This document shows, one piece after another, positions 6,358-14,205 of a stretch of 16,889 nt of DNA. This stretch comes from Prevotella sp. UBA3208 (GTDB lineage: Bacteria; Bacteroidota; Bacteroidia; Bacteroidales; Bacteroidaceae): the NCBI GenBank assembly GCA_002363695.1, contig DEWO01000078.1, forward strand, positions 1 to 16,889. The letters are read 5' to 3'. The notes below the pieces were generated by a model. That model had not been told where the DNA came from. It saw nothing but the letters and a program-made list of their open reading frames with translations, and did no database searches. The position numbers and the translations under genes are program-made. Within the stretch, counting starts at the first letter, position 1. Each line of letters opens with the position of its first letter.

Positions 6358-7569
6358 CATTTTCAGATATACTTCGCGCAGCGACTGCTCGTTGCCTACG
6401 TTCCCTGGGAAGATGATATAGGGGAACTGGCTGGCCATGACGCAGGGCACGCTGTTGATGACCTGGCCGAGGACGCGAGCGGTGCGGATGCCCAGCCCCT
6501 TGGTCAGTATGTCGTGGCTGGTGATGCCGCCCTTTCCCACCAGGTAAGATGGGGTGTAGGGCAGCCGGCGCACGATGTCGACCAAGAAGTCGCTGACCTG
6601 CTGGCCCAGCCGTTGGCGCTGGTCGGCGTCGCTGAGGCGTATCTCCTGGCGCGAGGTGTAGACGACGGGCGTCAGTCCCTGCTCCACAATCTGCCGGATG
6701 GTATCCAGCGTCTCCGTCATCAGCGCGTCTCCGTCGCCTAATATGCGCTGCACGTCCACCTCGACGGCGCACGTGCCTTCGGCCTGCAACAGCTGATCCA
6801 GCTGCTGAGTGGTCTTCCTGACGTGCGAGCCGACTACCAGACAGCCCACGCCCCCGCTCTTCAGTATGCTGCGGTCCAGCAGGGGCTTGTCAGGGATGCC
6901 GCTGAGCGCCTTGGGCAGCGACGACGACGAACGTATGACGATGGCTGATGACGATGGCTGATGGCTGATGGCGGAGGTCAGCCGTCGTGCGTAGGCATTG
7001 AGCTCGTCGTACGACTGGGCGTTGACGATGTCGTAGTCGTCGGGGTCGGCCCCCTTCTCGCTGATGTAGTCGCGCAGCACACTGGTGTGGTAGGCAAACA
7101 CATTGTCGCGGGCAAACTCTGTCTCGCTGACGGGCACCAGCCGCTCGCCGTCCCGCATGTAGTGGATGCCGTCGATGGTCACGCGGCCTGCCTCGATGAA
7201 GGCCGGGCAGAACGTCGTCCGACCGGGCACCCGATAGCCGTGCGCCGTCAGCACCTGGCGCATGACGTCCGTCTCCAGCGGGAAGTGGCCGCGCAGGCAG
7301 CTGTCAGAGCGGCTGACGACGATGAGCCGGTAGCCGTAGTCGCGGTTGACCCTGACTACCGTCTCCATTGCCTCGCGGGTGACGCGACTGGCCTCCTCGC
7401 GAGTCATGGCACGGGTGTTGGTCAGGATATAGAAGAACGGCTCCGCGTCGGCAAATCCCTCACGGACACTCTCTTCGTCCCACTGCGTGATGAGCAGACA
7501 GCCGTGAACGGTCTGAATACCCGTCGGGTCGTCGTCCAGAACAACCATTTTCCATTTCTCAGTACTCAT
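6349..7569 (-). CDS. Four-carbon acid sugar kinase family protein (DUF1537)
   Basis: ATP-dependent kinase of 406 residues, slightly short for the family. Known members (OtnK, DtnK, LtnK) phosphorylate 3-oxo-tetronate, D-threonate or D-erythronate at the 4-OH. The substrate domain begins with LDDDPTGIQT (11-20); TNTRAMTREEA (50-60) and SRSDSCLRGHFPLE (86-99) are further family motifs. The C-terminal nucleotide-binding domain holds VGKGGITSHDI (344-354) and FPGNVGNEQSL (387-397). The linker at about 198-218 is Ser-rich and is encoded by a short tandem repeat (6935-6974). The ATG is preceded by GGAGAAAGGGACA, a good ribosome site in the 14-bp gap after the BKACE gene, so the two form an operon. 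The usual partners, a dehydrogenase (LtnD or PdxA2 type) and the decarboxylase OtnC, are not in the window. Substrate unknown. Confidence 0.93.
   Translation of the reverse strand: MSTEKWKMVVLDDDPTGIQTVHGCLLITQWDEESVREGFADAEPFFYILTNTRAMTREEASRVTREAMETVVRVNRDYGYRLIVVSRSDSCLRGHFPLETDVMRQVLTAHGYRVPGRTTFCPAFIEAGRVTIDGIHYMRDGERLVPVSETEFARDNVFAYHTSVLRDYISEKGADPDDYDIVNAQSYDELNAYARRLTSAISHQPSSSAIVIRSSSSLPKALSGIPDKPLLDRSILKSGGVGCLVVGSHVRKTTQQLDQLLQAEGTCAVEVDVQRILGDGDALMTETLDTIRQIVEQGLTPVVYTSRQEIRLSDADQRQRLGQQVSDFLVDIVRRLPYTPSYLVGKGGITSHDILTKGLGIRTARVLGQVINSVPCVMASQFPYIIFPGNVGNEQSLREVYLKMKG
6935..6974. repeat. 13-bp and 7-bp tandem repeats inside the kinase gene
   Basis: ATGACGATGGCTG occurs twice in tandem (6935-6947, 6948-6960), followed by ATGGCTG (6961-6967) and ATGGCGG (6968-6974). 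It encodes part of a Ser-rich linker between the two kinase domains. Neither unit length is a multiple of three, so gain or loss of one copy would shift the reading frame. Confidence 0.85.
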
Positions 7570-7583
7570 TGTCCCTTTCTCCT

Positions 7584-8417
7584 TTATCGTAGCGCAATGT
7601 GTTGCATCTCGCGGGCTTCGGCTGGGGTGGCGGGCTCACAGCCCATCAGGCGGATGAGGGCTACCAGGCGCTCCACCAGCTCGGCATTGGTGTGGGCACG
7701 CTGGCCGGGGGCGTAGTAGAAGCTGTCCTCGAAACCTACGCGGACGGCCGAGGCACCCATGCCGATGGCGCAGGCCAGGATGGAGAAGTCCTTCATCGAG
7801 TCGTGCGTGACGCCCCACGAGCAGCCGGGCTCCATCAGCGAGCAGAGCATGGCCAGGTTGCGACCCGTGGCCGACAGGTTGCTCGAGTTGCCCGGTCCTA
7901 CGCAGAAGTTGTAGTGCAGCGGACGCTGCAGATAGCCCTCGTCGGCCAGCCTCGTGGCACACTCTACGTGGCTCAGGTCGAACAGCTCCATCTCGGGCAC
8001 CGTGTTCGTCTCTTTCAACCGCTTGGCCCAGTAGCGCAGGTCGGGCATGGTGTTGATGTAGACCGTCTCGCCAAAGTTGACGCTGCCCATGTTCAGCGAT
8101 GCCACCTCTACCTCGGGCACGTCCAGCGACACGCAGCGCTCGGCCAGCGTCAGCGTTGACAGTCCGCCGGTGGAGCCCTGCACAATCATGTCCGTCTCGC
8201 GGCGAATCAGTCCGATAGTCTGGCGGAACACGTCCAGCTCGAACGTCGGATTGCCCTGCAGGTCGCGCGTGTGCAGATGCACCTCGCAGGCACCGGCCTT
8301 ATAACAGTTGATGGTGTCTTCCGCTATCTCATCGGGAGTCAGCGGGTTCTTACATTCGGCAGGAATCTCCTTGCCCACGTGGCACACCGGGGCCACGGTC
8401 ACGATAATCTTTCTCAT
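7584..8417 (-). CDS. Beta-keto acid cleavage enzyme (BKACE, DUF849)
   Basis: Zinc enzyme of 277 residues with a TIM barrel. The family joins a beta-keto acid with acetyl-CoA to give acetoacetate and a new acyl-CoA; the founding member Kce acts on 3-keto-5-aminohexanoate in lysine fermentation. The metal site is seen as VHLHTRD (H47, H49) and E230 in VGFEDS. GSTGG (81-85), LNMGSVNFG (108-116) and NFCVGPG (170-176) match other family motifs. No other lysine fermentation gene is nearby, so the substrate is probably different; a phosphorylated or free 3-oxo acid from the neighbouring pathway is one possibility. It is the first gene of a two-gene unit with the kinase. An imperfect palindrome upstream (8438-8454) may regulate it. 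The family call is sure; the reaction is not. Confidence 0.93.
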   Translation of the reverse strand: MRKIIVTVAPVCHVGKEIPAECKNPLTPDEIAEDTINCYKAGACEVHLHTRDLQGNPTFELDVFRQTIGLIRRETDMIVQGSTGGLSTLTLAERCVSLDVPEVEVASLNMGSVNFGETVYINTMPDLRYWAKRLKETNTVPEMELFDLSHVECATRLADEGYLQRPLHYNFCVGPGNSSNLSATGRNLAMLCSLMEPGCSWGVTHDSMKDFSILACAIGMGASAVRVGFEDSFYYAPGQRAHTNAELVERLVALIRLMGCEPATPAEAREMQHIALR

Positions 8418-8437
8418 AATGTTATAGTAGTTTTACA

Positions 8438-8454
8438 CCTTATTATATATAAGG
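8438..8454. promoter_or_regulatory. Palindrome upstream of the BKACE gene
   Basis: CCTTAT (8438-8443) and ATAAGG (8449-8454) are separated by 5 AT bases and lie about 20 bp upstream of the BKACE ATG on the minus strand. No clear TAnnTTTG box is found there, so the promoter of this unit is uncertain. The site could be an operator or overlap the promoter. Confidence 0.4.
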
Positions 8455-8486
8455 ACTGACTGGCGGCCGTTTTGTCATCAAGGGAA

Positions 8487-8515
8487 CCTCCCCAGCCCCT
8501 CCGAGGGGGGGGGAG
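8487..8515. repeat. GC-rich REP-like palindrome
   Basis: CTCCCCAGCCCC (8488-8499) faces a run of nine G followed by AG (8505-8515) across the loop TCCGA, forming a stem of about 10 bp with a small internal mismatch. G-rich sequence continues to about 8530. It lies in the intergenic region between the diverging BKACE and S37 genes, away from gene ends, so a terminator role is unlikely. I recall similar CCTCCCC...GGGGAGG elements scattered through Prevotella and Bacteroides genomes, but could not check this. Confidence 0.6.
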
Positions 8516-8573
8516 AATGGGGTGGGGTGTGGAAAAATCGAATAAAATCGGAAGATTTCTCAAAAAAATGATG

Positions 8574-8581
8574 TACCTTTG
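8574..8581 (+). promoter_or_regulatory. -7 box of the S37 peptidase promoter
   Basis: TACCTTTG matches TAnnTTTG and lies 36 bp before the ATG at 8618. The -33 region has no clear TTTG. Two copies of AAAATCG, 10 bp apart (8534-8540, 8544-8550), lie just upstream and might bind a regulator. Confidence 0.5.
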
Positions 8582-8617
8582 CCGCGTGTTTCGATAATAT
8601 GATTAAACAAGCAAAAG

Positions 8618-10291
8618 ATGAAAAAGCAATTGTTATGGATGTGGGCCGCCATCCTTTTCTGCGGTCTGGTGATGCCTCTGTCGTCGTGCTCCGACAATGA
8701 TGACGCCAAGGACAATGGGGGTAACGCGGTTCCTGACTCCGGTTCTGACAACTACACCATTGAGGTGGGACCGGGCATGAAACTCAACGTCAACGAGTTC
8801 GAGACGCGCGTACCGCGTACCAGTGATTACGATCAGGACATCTTCAACACGCTGAAGGGCCTTGACCGCGTAATGGATGTGAAGCCGTACAAGCTGAATG
8901 TCGAGTATGGTAATGACGGGAAAGCAATCAAGACCGTCACTGCCTACTACTTCAACTACAAGCAGGACATAGACCACGGCAATCCCTCGCTCGGATGGTT
9001 CAAGCAGCAGTGTGTGCTCACCGTGGCAGGCAAGGACCGTCCTACCGTCGTGCATACCAACGGCTATGCCCTCAGCGGAGCTGATGTCAACAAGTATGTC
9101 AACGACCTGGACAGTCTCCGCATACCCACGCTGGTAGGACTGATTGGCGGCAACTGCCTGTGGGTGGAGCACCGCTATCAGGGATGGTCGCTGCCGGAGG
9201 GCTGGACTAACAAGTGGAACTATCTTAGTGCCAAGCAGCAGTCGGACGACATCCATGCCGTGGTGACGGCCGTCAAGAGCAGCGGCATCATCAGCAAGTC
9301 CGGCAAGTGGATTGCCACCGGCGTCAGCAAGGACGGTGAGACTACAGCCTACTATGCCTACCACTATCCCACCGATATGGATGCCTATGTGCCCTTCTGC
9401 GCTCCGTTCCTCACCGATTTGCATGACTCGCGCCCCAATGCCTATATCACCTATGAGGGCGACGTGGCTCTCGGAAGCCGCAAGGACAAGATCATCACTG
9501 CCTTCAGGACTTTCTTCTCCAACAAGAAACTGCAGGCTGAAGCGGTGGCACTTTTCAAGAAGATGTATCCGGACAGGGTTGTCAACGCATCTGACGAGGA
9601 ACTCCGCCTGGGACTGTTGCAAACGATGTATGGCAACCACTTCGGCAAGATGTCGTATGTGGCCCCTAAGAAGTGGGAAGGCCTGATTCCAAGTGCTACC
9701 GACGGTGCGGAGGCTTATCTGACCTATATCATGGCTGACGAGAATACGAGATATGGAGATGAGAGCAATCAGGAATACAATATGCGTAACGACTATGCTG
9801 ACGACTTCTACGATCCCGAGTTGGACATCTTCGACTTCTTGGACGGGCTGAGTCCTTCTCCCCGTCGTGCACAGAACTTTGTGGTGCGCAACGACCCCTA
9901 CGAGATGCAGTGCATGATAGACCTTGGCAATATAGGCTGGAATGTGGAGTGGGTGAAGGATATCATCACCAACGCGGAGCGAGATGCGCTTATTCCTGTC
10001 AGAAAGCCTTATGAATACGGTCTCACCTACGACAATGGCAAGTTTGTCAATGCATTCCTGAATGGCATGAAGACCTCGAACTGTCACATGCTGTTCGTCT
10101 ATGGCAAGCAGGACCCCTGGACGGGCGCTGCCATTGCCAAGGAGGGCGAGCGTGGTAATCTGGGTCCGAACTCCACCGCTATCTATATTGAGGACGGCAT
10201 TCACAGTGACTTTTATGAATACTGGACACCGGCAGAGCAGGCTACCTATAAGCAGTGGCTCAAAGAGCAGGGCTTTACTCCCGTGAAATAG
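8618..10291 (+). CDS. Surface lipoprotein, S37-family (PS-10) serine peptidase
   Basis: Secreted serine peptidase of 557 residues, related to the tripeptidyl aminopeptidases of Streptomyces (S37, alpha/beta hydrolase fold). The signal peptide (1-23) ends in the lipobox LSSC with the lipid-bearing C24. The next residues, SDNDD, resemble the acidic signal that sends Bacteroidota lipoproteins to the cell surface. Family hallmarks are WVEHRYQGWSLP (182-193), QQSDDIHAVV (207-216) and the nucleophile S237 in GVSKDG. The likely acid is D499 in YGKQDPW, and the likely base H529 in DGIHSDFY. In most family members I recall, the nucleophile motif reads GxSKGG; here D239 takes the place of one Gly. It probably trims peptides outside the cell. 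The gene ends 3 bp from the end of ccsBA on the other strand, with no terminator between. Confidence 0.92.
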   Translation: MKKQLLWMWAAILFCGLVMPLSSCSDNDDAKDNGGNAVPDSGSDNYTIEVGPGMKLNVNEFETRVPRTSDYDQDIFNTLKGLDRVMDVKPYKLNVEYGNDGKAIKTVTAYYFNYKQDIDHGNPSLGWFKQQCVLTVAGKDRPTVVHTNGYALSGADVNKYVNDLDSLRIPTLVGLIGGNCLWVEHRYQGWSLPEGWTNKWNYLSAKQQSDDIHAVVTAVKSSGIISKSGKWIATGVSKDGETTAYYAYHYPTDMDAYVPFCAPFLTDLHDSRPNAYITYEGDVALGSRKDKIITAFRTFFSNKKLQAEAVALFKKMYPDRVVNASDEELRLGLLQTMYGNHFGKMSYVAPKKWEGLIPSATDGAEAYLTYIMADENTRYGDESNQEYNMRNDYADDFYDPELDIFDFLDGLSPSPRRAQNFVVRNDPYEMQCMIDLGNIGWNVEWVKDIITNAERDALIPVRKPYEYGLTYDNGKFVNAFLNGMKTSNCHMLFVYGKQDPWTGAAIAKEGERGNLGPNSTAIYIEDGIHSDFYEYWTPAEQATYKQWLKEQGFTPVK

Positions 10292-10294
10292 GGT

Positions 10295-12367
10295 CTAGGC
10301 GTATGAATGCATTCCTCCTAAGTAGTAGTTGACTCCGAAGTAGGTCATGAGGAGGGTGAGGAAGGCGAAAGTCATGTAGGCATGATAGTGCATGGGCTTT
10401 GCTGACAGTGAACGGTGAGCCGGGGCAGCGTAGACCATGAACGTGATGAGCGCCCACGTCTCCTTGGGGTCCCACGACCAGTAGGTGCCCCACGACACGT
10501 TGGCCCAGATGGCACCGATGAAGATGCCGAAGCCCAGACACGTCAGGGCCGGGTAGAGCAGCAGCAGCGACAACAGTTGCAGCTGTGCCGCCTGCCGCTT
10601 GGTGCAGAGTGCCGTCAGTGAGGTGGCGAAGGTCAGTGCCAGCAGGGCGAAGGCCGTCATGATGATGCTGACGTGGAGGGTCAGCAGCGGTGAGTTGAGC
10701 ACGGGCATGAGGTGGGTCATCTGCGGGTCCATCTGCGAGATGTGGCTGACCAGCAGGAAGAAACCCGACAGCAGGAAGCCGAAGGTCAGCATGATGGGGA
10801 AGCGGCGGCTGGCTGCAAAGGCCAATAGCATGACGGCCCAGGCCATAAAGAGCATCGTCTCGTAGCCGTTGGCCATGGGGACGTGACTGGTGACAATCCA
10901 GCGCAGGGCCAGACAGCAGGTCAGTGCCAGAAAGACGACCGCCAGCAACCATCTTTGTGCGGGCAGTCGACGTCCGAACAACTGGAGTGCGAAAGCCACG
11001 ATGCCTATGGTGAGGCACACCATGAAGAGGATGGTGGCAAAGGGTACCCGATTATATAGATGTTCTGCCTGGACACGTGTCGCACTGGGCAGCGAACGCT
11101 GTCCGAAGGTCTGCTGATACTCCTGCATCTTGTCCAGAAACTGGTTGGCGCGTTCGTAGCGGCCGGCCTGTATCTCGCCATTGAGCAGGGTGAACACTTC
11201 GCGGATGTACTTGCGGTGCTCTGCGTCCATCGAGTCGGGCAGCGTGCTCGTAGGCGAGTACCAAGTGCCGGCGTAGGGGAATATCTTGAGCGGCGTGCCT
11301 TGGTGCAGTTCCATGATGAGCGACACCTTCTCGTCGGTCTGTCGCACGTCCTTGTCTTGCAGGTGAGGGCCGAGCCGGTAGCCATGCTGGTCGAACAGGC
11401 TGTTGAAGCTGGCATAGTCGGGCAGCCCGAGGCGTTGCTTCATGTCGCTGCCCTTGATGCGGATGACGGGCTGGCGGGTCCAGTCGTGATAGAAGAACAC
11501 AAAGCCCGTCAGCACCTGTGCGGCACTGTATCCCTCGTAGGAACGCTTGCCGCAGAGCTTCTTGGTGAAGTCGAGGGCATAGGTCTCCATGGGACAGACG
11601 CGGTCGTTGTAGACCACGAAGAGCCGGGCGAAGCGGTCGGCCGTCTCCTGGGGCAGCACGCGTGGCGAGGCGGTGGCGGTCATGGCACAGCAGCCTACAA
11701 GACAGACGGCAGCACGGCGCAGCAGCTGACGGTAGGCACCCTTGGGGTCGATGAGCATCCAGACGAGCGACACGAACAGCAGGGCATAGCCGGCATAGGT
11801 GACGGGGATGCCCCACGGGTCGCTGTTCAGCGCCAGTATGGTGCCCTGCAGGTCTTCATCGTAGCTGCTCTGGTAGAGTCGCACACCGCTGTAGGATACA
11901 ATCTTGTTCATGGATACCACCCGCTGCTCGCTGCCATTGATGACGATGTGCGAGCGATAGTCGGAAGGAGCCTGCGTGCCCTCGTGATATTGCACTTCAA
12001 AGTGCCGTAGGCTGATGGTAAAGGGCAGCGTATGCTCCTGTAGGTCTGGTGTCTGATAGTGGTTGGTGGTCTCGCCGGTGCGCAGGTGGACGGCACCCTG
12101 TCGGGCGGTGAGATGTGTCAGCAGGGCTCCGGCCAGGATGACGACAAACGACAGGTGCAGGGCGACAACGGAAGGGCGCCGTACACGTCGCCGGATGAAG
12201 TAGAAGACGGCAGCAGCCGTCAGCAGTGCCCACAGGGCCGAGAACCACCAGGCACCGTAGATGTACTCAGAGACGTAGCTGGTGCCTTGGTACTTTTCAA
12301 CGATAGTGGCGGCCGCCATGACGACCACCACTATCATATAGAGTGCTATAACTGTCTTCTTCAGCAT
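10295..12367 (-). CDS. Cytochrome c synthase CcsBA (ResB-ResC fusion)
   Basis: Membrane protein of 690 residues for system II cytochrome c maturation. It exports heme and attaches it to CXXCH motifs in the periplasm. The N-terminal ResB/CcsB part has helices at about 5-21, 40-58 and 66-85, with a conserved H71 in HLSFVVILAG. A periplasmic stretch (86-186) and a helix at 187-206 follow. A further hydrophobic segment (218-233) leads into a second periplasmic domain of about 200 residues (234-440). The C-terminal CcsA/ResC part (441-690) has the WWD motif WANVSWGTYWSWDPKETW (621-638), HVPMANGYE (495-503), H565 in the helix before WWD, and an end in GGMHSYA. It starts 4 bp after the di-heme gene stop, so it is probably translationally coupled and serves that cytochrome. 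The symbol ccsBA describes domain order only. Confidence 0.9.
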   Translation of the reverse strand: MLKKTVIALYMIVVVVMAAATIVEKYQGTSYVSEYIYGAWWFSALWALLTAAAVFYFIRRRVRRPSVVALHLSFVVILAGALLTHLTARQGAVHLRTGETTNHYQTPDLQEHTLPFTISLRHFEVQYHEGTQAPSDYRSHIVINGSEQRVVSMNKIVSYSGVRLYQSSYDEDLQGTILALNSDPWGIPVTYAGYALLFVSLVWMLIDPKGAYRQLLRRAAVCLVGCCAMTATASPRVLPQETADRFARLFVVYNDRVCPMETYALDFTKKLCGKRSYEGYSAAQVLTGFVFFYHDWTRQPVIRIKGSDMKQRLGLPDYASFNSLFDQHGYRLGPHLQDKDVRQTDEKVSLIMELHQGTPLKIFPYAGTWYSPTSTLPDSMDAEHRKYIREVFTLLNGEIQAGRYERANQFLDKMQEYQQTFGQRSLPSATRVQAEHLYNRVPFATILFMVCLTIGIVAFALQLFGRRLPAQRWLLAVVFLALTCCLALRWIVTSHVPMANGYETMLFMAWAVMLLAFAASRRFPIMLTFGFLLSGFFLLVSHISQMDPQMTHLMPVLNSPLLTLHVSIIMTAFALLALTFATSLTALCTKRQAAQLQLLSLLLLYPALTCLGFGIFIGAIWANVSWGTYWSWDPKETWALITFMVYAAPAHRSLSAKPMHYHAYMTFAFLTLLMTYFGVNYYLGGMHSYA

Positions 12368-12371
12368 CGGC

Positions 12372-14177
12372 TTAGATGGATTCGATGAACTTCACCACGG
12401 CGTCGCGGTCAGCCTTCGGCAGCTGGTAGAACCGGGCGGCAGCACGGTAGCCGTCAGACTGCTTGGAATAGCCGTGCCACATGATGGCCTCGACGACGGT
12501 ACGTGCGCGGCAGTCGTGCAGACGGTCGTCGGCACCTGTCAGGCGACGGCTCAGGCCGCGAGCCCAGAGCGGGGTCGTGCGGCACCAGCCCGTGCGGATG
12601 TCGTTCTCCATGAACAGGCGGTGCTGTACCATGTCGGTATAGGGCCAGATGGTCTGGTTGGGATACTTCGGCAGCAGCTTGGTATAGTCGCCGTCCTTGG
12701 CCAGCCCGTTGGCGTCGGCGTATGCCTTGGTGGCAGCGTCCACCCACATGTTGTCGGCACCGGTCTTCCACGACGGGCGGTGACACTGGGCACAGCCTAT
12801 CTGCGTGAAGAGCTGCTTGCCGCGCTTCACGTCGGCATGGTCCAGGTTGCGGGCAGCAGGAACGGCCAGACCGCGGTGCCACACCATGAACTGGTAGTAC
12901 TGCTTGTCCGACATCTCCTCCTCGCCGTGGTAGTACTCGTCGTTCAGCAGATATTTCTCGAACGTGCTCTTGAAGGCCACGCTGGGCGTGTTCAGCACCT
13001 CGTAGACGCGCTGGCGGATGCCTTCGTCCGTGCCGTCGGCATAGTAGGGGTGCAGGATGCTCAGGGGCGACTGACCGTGCTGCTTGATGTAGCTGATGAC
13101 TTCGGCATCCTCGCTCTGTGCCTTGGCCCAGGCGGTGGTGCTGTAGAGCCAGTGGCGGTCGCTGCGGGTGACGTTGGTGATGTTCCAGATGGCATTGGCT
13201 CCGGCACCGTCCTGCAACGAGCCACGCGTCATGGCGTAGGTGAACTTCTTGACGATGCCCTTGCCGCCGTTGTGGTTCTTGGTGTCGTTATAGGGCGCAC
13301 TGTAGTAGGCAGTGGCGGCGAAGTCGTTGGCGGCCTTGTCCCACATGGCGGGGTTCAGGTCGACGTAGGGAGCCTCCATGCGATACTGTTCGCGCATGTC
13401 GTCGTCGCTGATGGCATCCAGCAGACCGGTACCATAGACACCGATGGTCGACTCCAGGCGTACCTCATAATTAGTAGGTACCGGATTGGTGTTGAAGGCT
13501 GTGGCAGGGATGGTGACCTCAGGATAGATGAGGCTGTACTGCTCGCCGTCGGGGAAGGTCATCGAGAGGCCGCTGGGCATCTTGGTGACATTCTTCCACT
13601 CAATCTTAATCTGGTTTTCGTCGATAGGTGCCTTGAAGGGCGACATGGCCTGTGTCTGGGGCATACCCGTCACCTCAGTGATGTAGCTGGACGGGGCCGT
13701 GGTATAGCGCACGCCGTCCTCGGTGTAGGCTTCGTTAGGATGATAGATGACCAGCAGATAGCCGTTGCCGATGGTGTTGGCACGGTATTCCGTCTGGCGT
13801 TTGCCGTGGCCGTACGAGGGGTGACAGGCTATGCAGCCGTTGCGCACCCATGCCGGGCCCAGTCCTTTTCGGGGAGCCACGTCGAAGGTGTAGAGGTGCT
13901 CGAAGAGGTCTTCACCCGTGTTGAAGTCTTCCTCCATGCCGCTGATGTTCTCCACCGCCGGTGCGGCTGCCGAATAACTGGCTTTCTCGGTGGTTCCCAG
14001 CTGGCCGCCGGGGTACCACTCCTCAGCAGTGAACACGTCGTTGGCCTTGCCGAAGCCGCTGTCTGAAGGGGTCAGCTTGCCCAGGTCCTGCGTGTTGTCG
14101 CTACTGTCAGAACAGGCTGTCAACATGCAGGTGCACGCCAACAGCCCGATAAGGGTTTTCTTTGATAGTTGAATCAT
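12372..14177 (-). CDS. Lipoprotein di-heme oxidoreductase (DUF1111, MauG/CcpA-like)
   Basis: Exported c-type cytochrome of 601 residues. The signal peptide ends in the lipobox LTAC (C22) and is followed by SDSSD, a surface-export-like signal. Two heme attachment motifs are present: CIACH (115-119) and CAQCH (462-466). The C-terminal part has RTGWCRTTPLWARGLSRRLT (528-547) and RLHDCRARTVVEAIMWHG (552-569), which match the end of the di-heme oxidoreductase family, where LHDGRAR and PPLWG are more common. C532 and C556 are thus unusual extra cysteines. It probably performs electron transfer or metal redox chemistry at the cell surface. Next to imelysin, the known family context is iron acquisition, as in the Pseudomonas imelysin loci. 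It is 28 bp after the imelysin gene and 4 bp before ccsBA, which would mature it. Confidence 0.9.
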   Translation of the reverse strand: MIQLSKKTLIGLLACTCMLTACSDSSDNTQDLGKLTPSDSGFGKANDVFTAEEWYPGGQLGTTEKASYSAAAPAVENISGMEEDFNTGEDLFEHLYTFDVAPRKGLGPAWVRNGCIACHPSYGHGKRQTEYRANTIGNGYLLVIYHPNEAYTEDGVRYTTAPSSYITEVTGMPQTQAMSPFKAPIDENQIKIEWKNVTKMPSGLSMTFPDGEQYSLIYPEVTIPATAFNTNPVPTNYEVRLESTIGVYGTGLLDAISDDDMREQYRMEAPYVDLNPAMWDKAANDFAATAYYSAPYNDTKNHNGGKGIVKKFTYAMTRGSLQDGAGANAIWNITNVTRSDRHWLYSTTAWAKAQSEDAEVISYIKQHGQSPLSILHPYYADGTDEGIRQRVYEVLNTPSVAFKSTFEKYLLNDEYYHGEEEMSDKQYYQFMVWHRGLAVPAARNLDHADVKRGKQLFTQIGCAQCHRPSWKTGADNMWVDAATKAYADANGLAKDGDYTKLLPKYPNQTIWPYTDMVQHRLFMENDIRTGWCRTTPLWARGLSRRLTGADDRLHDCRARTVVEAIMWHGYSKQSDGYRAAARFYQLPKADRDAVVKFIESI

Positions 14178-14205
14178 AAAAATATAGTTTGTTTGTTTTT
14201 TAGCG

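Noticed and set aside
8599..8700. Short upstream frame overlapping the S37 gene start in another frame
   Set aside because: About 33 codons, no ribosome site, and it ends inside the signal-peptide region; chance is sufficient explanation.
8633..10204. Long open frame (523 codons) antisense to the S37 peptidase gene
   Set aside because: The sense frame has full family motifs and a lipoprotein signal; the antisense protein has no recognisable motif or start context. Long antisense frames are expected in GC-rich coding DNA.
10305..10314. Palindrome GAATGCATTC at the end of ccsBA
   Set aside because: Only 10 bp with no loop and no T tract; too short to call a terminator or operator.
12474..14066. 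Long open frame (530 codons) antisense to the di-heme gene
   Set aside because: The sense strand carries two CXXCH motifs and a lipobox. The antisense translation is Val/Gly/Leu-rich with no motif.
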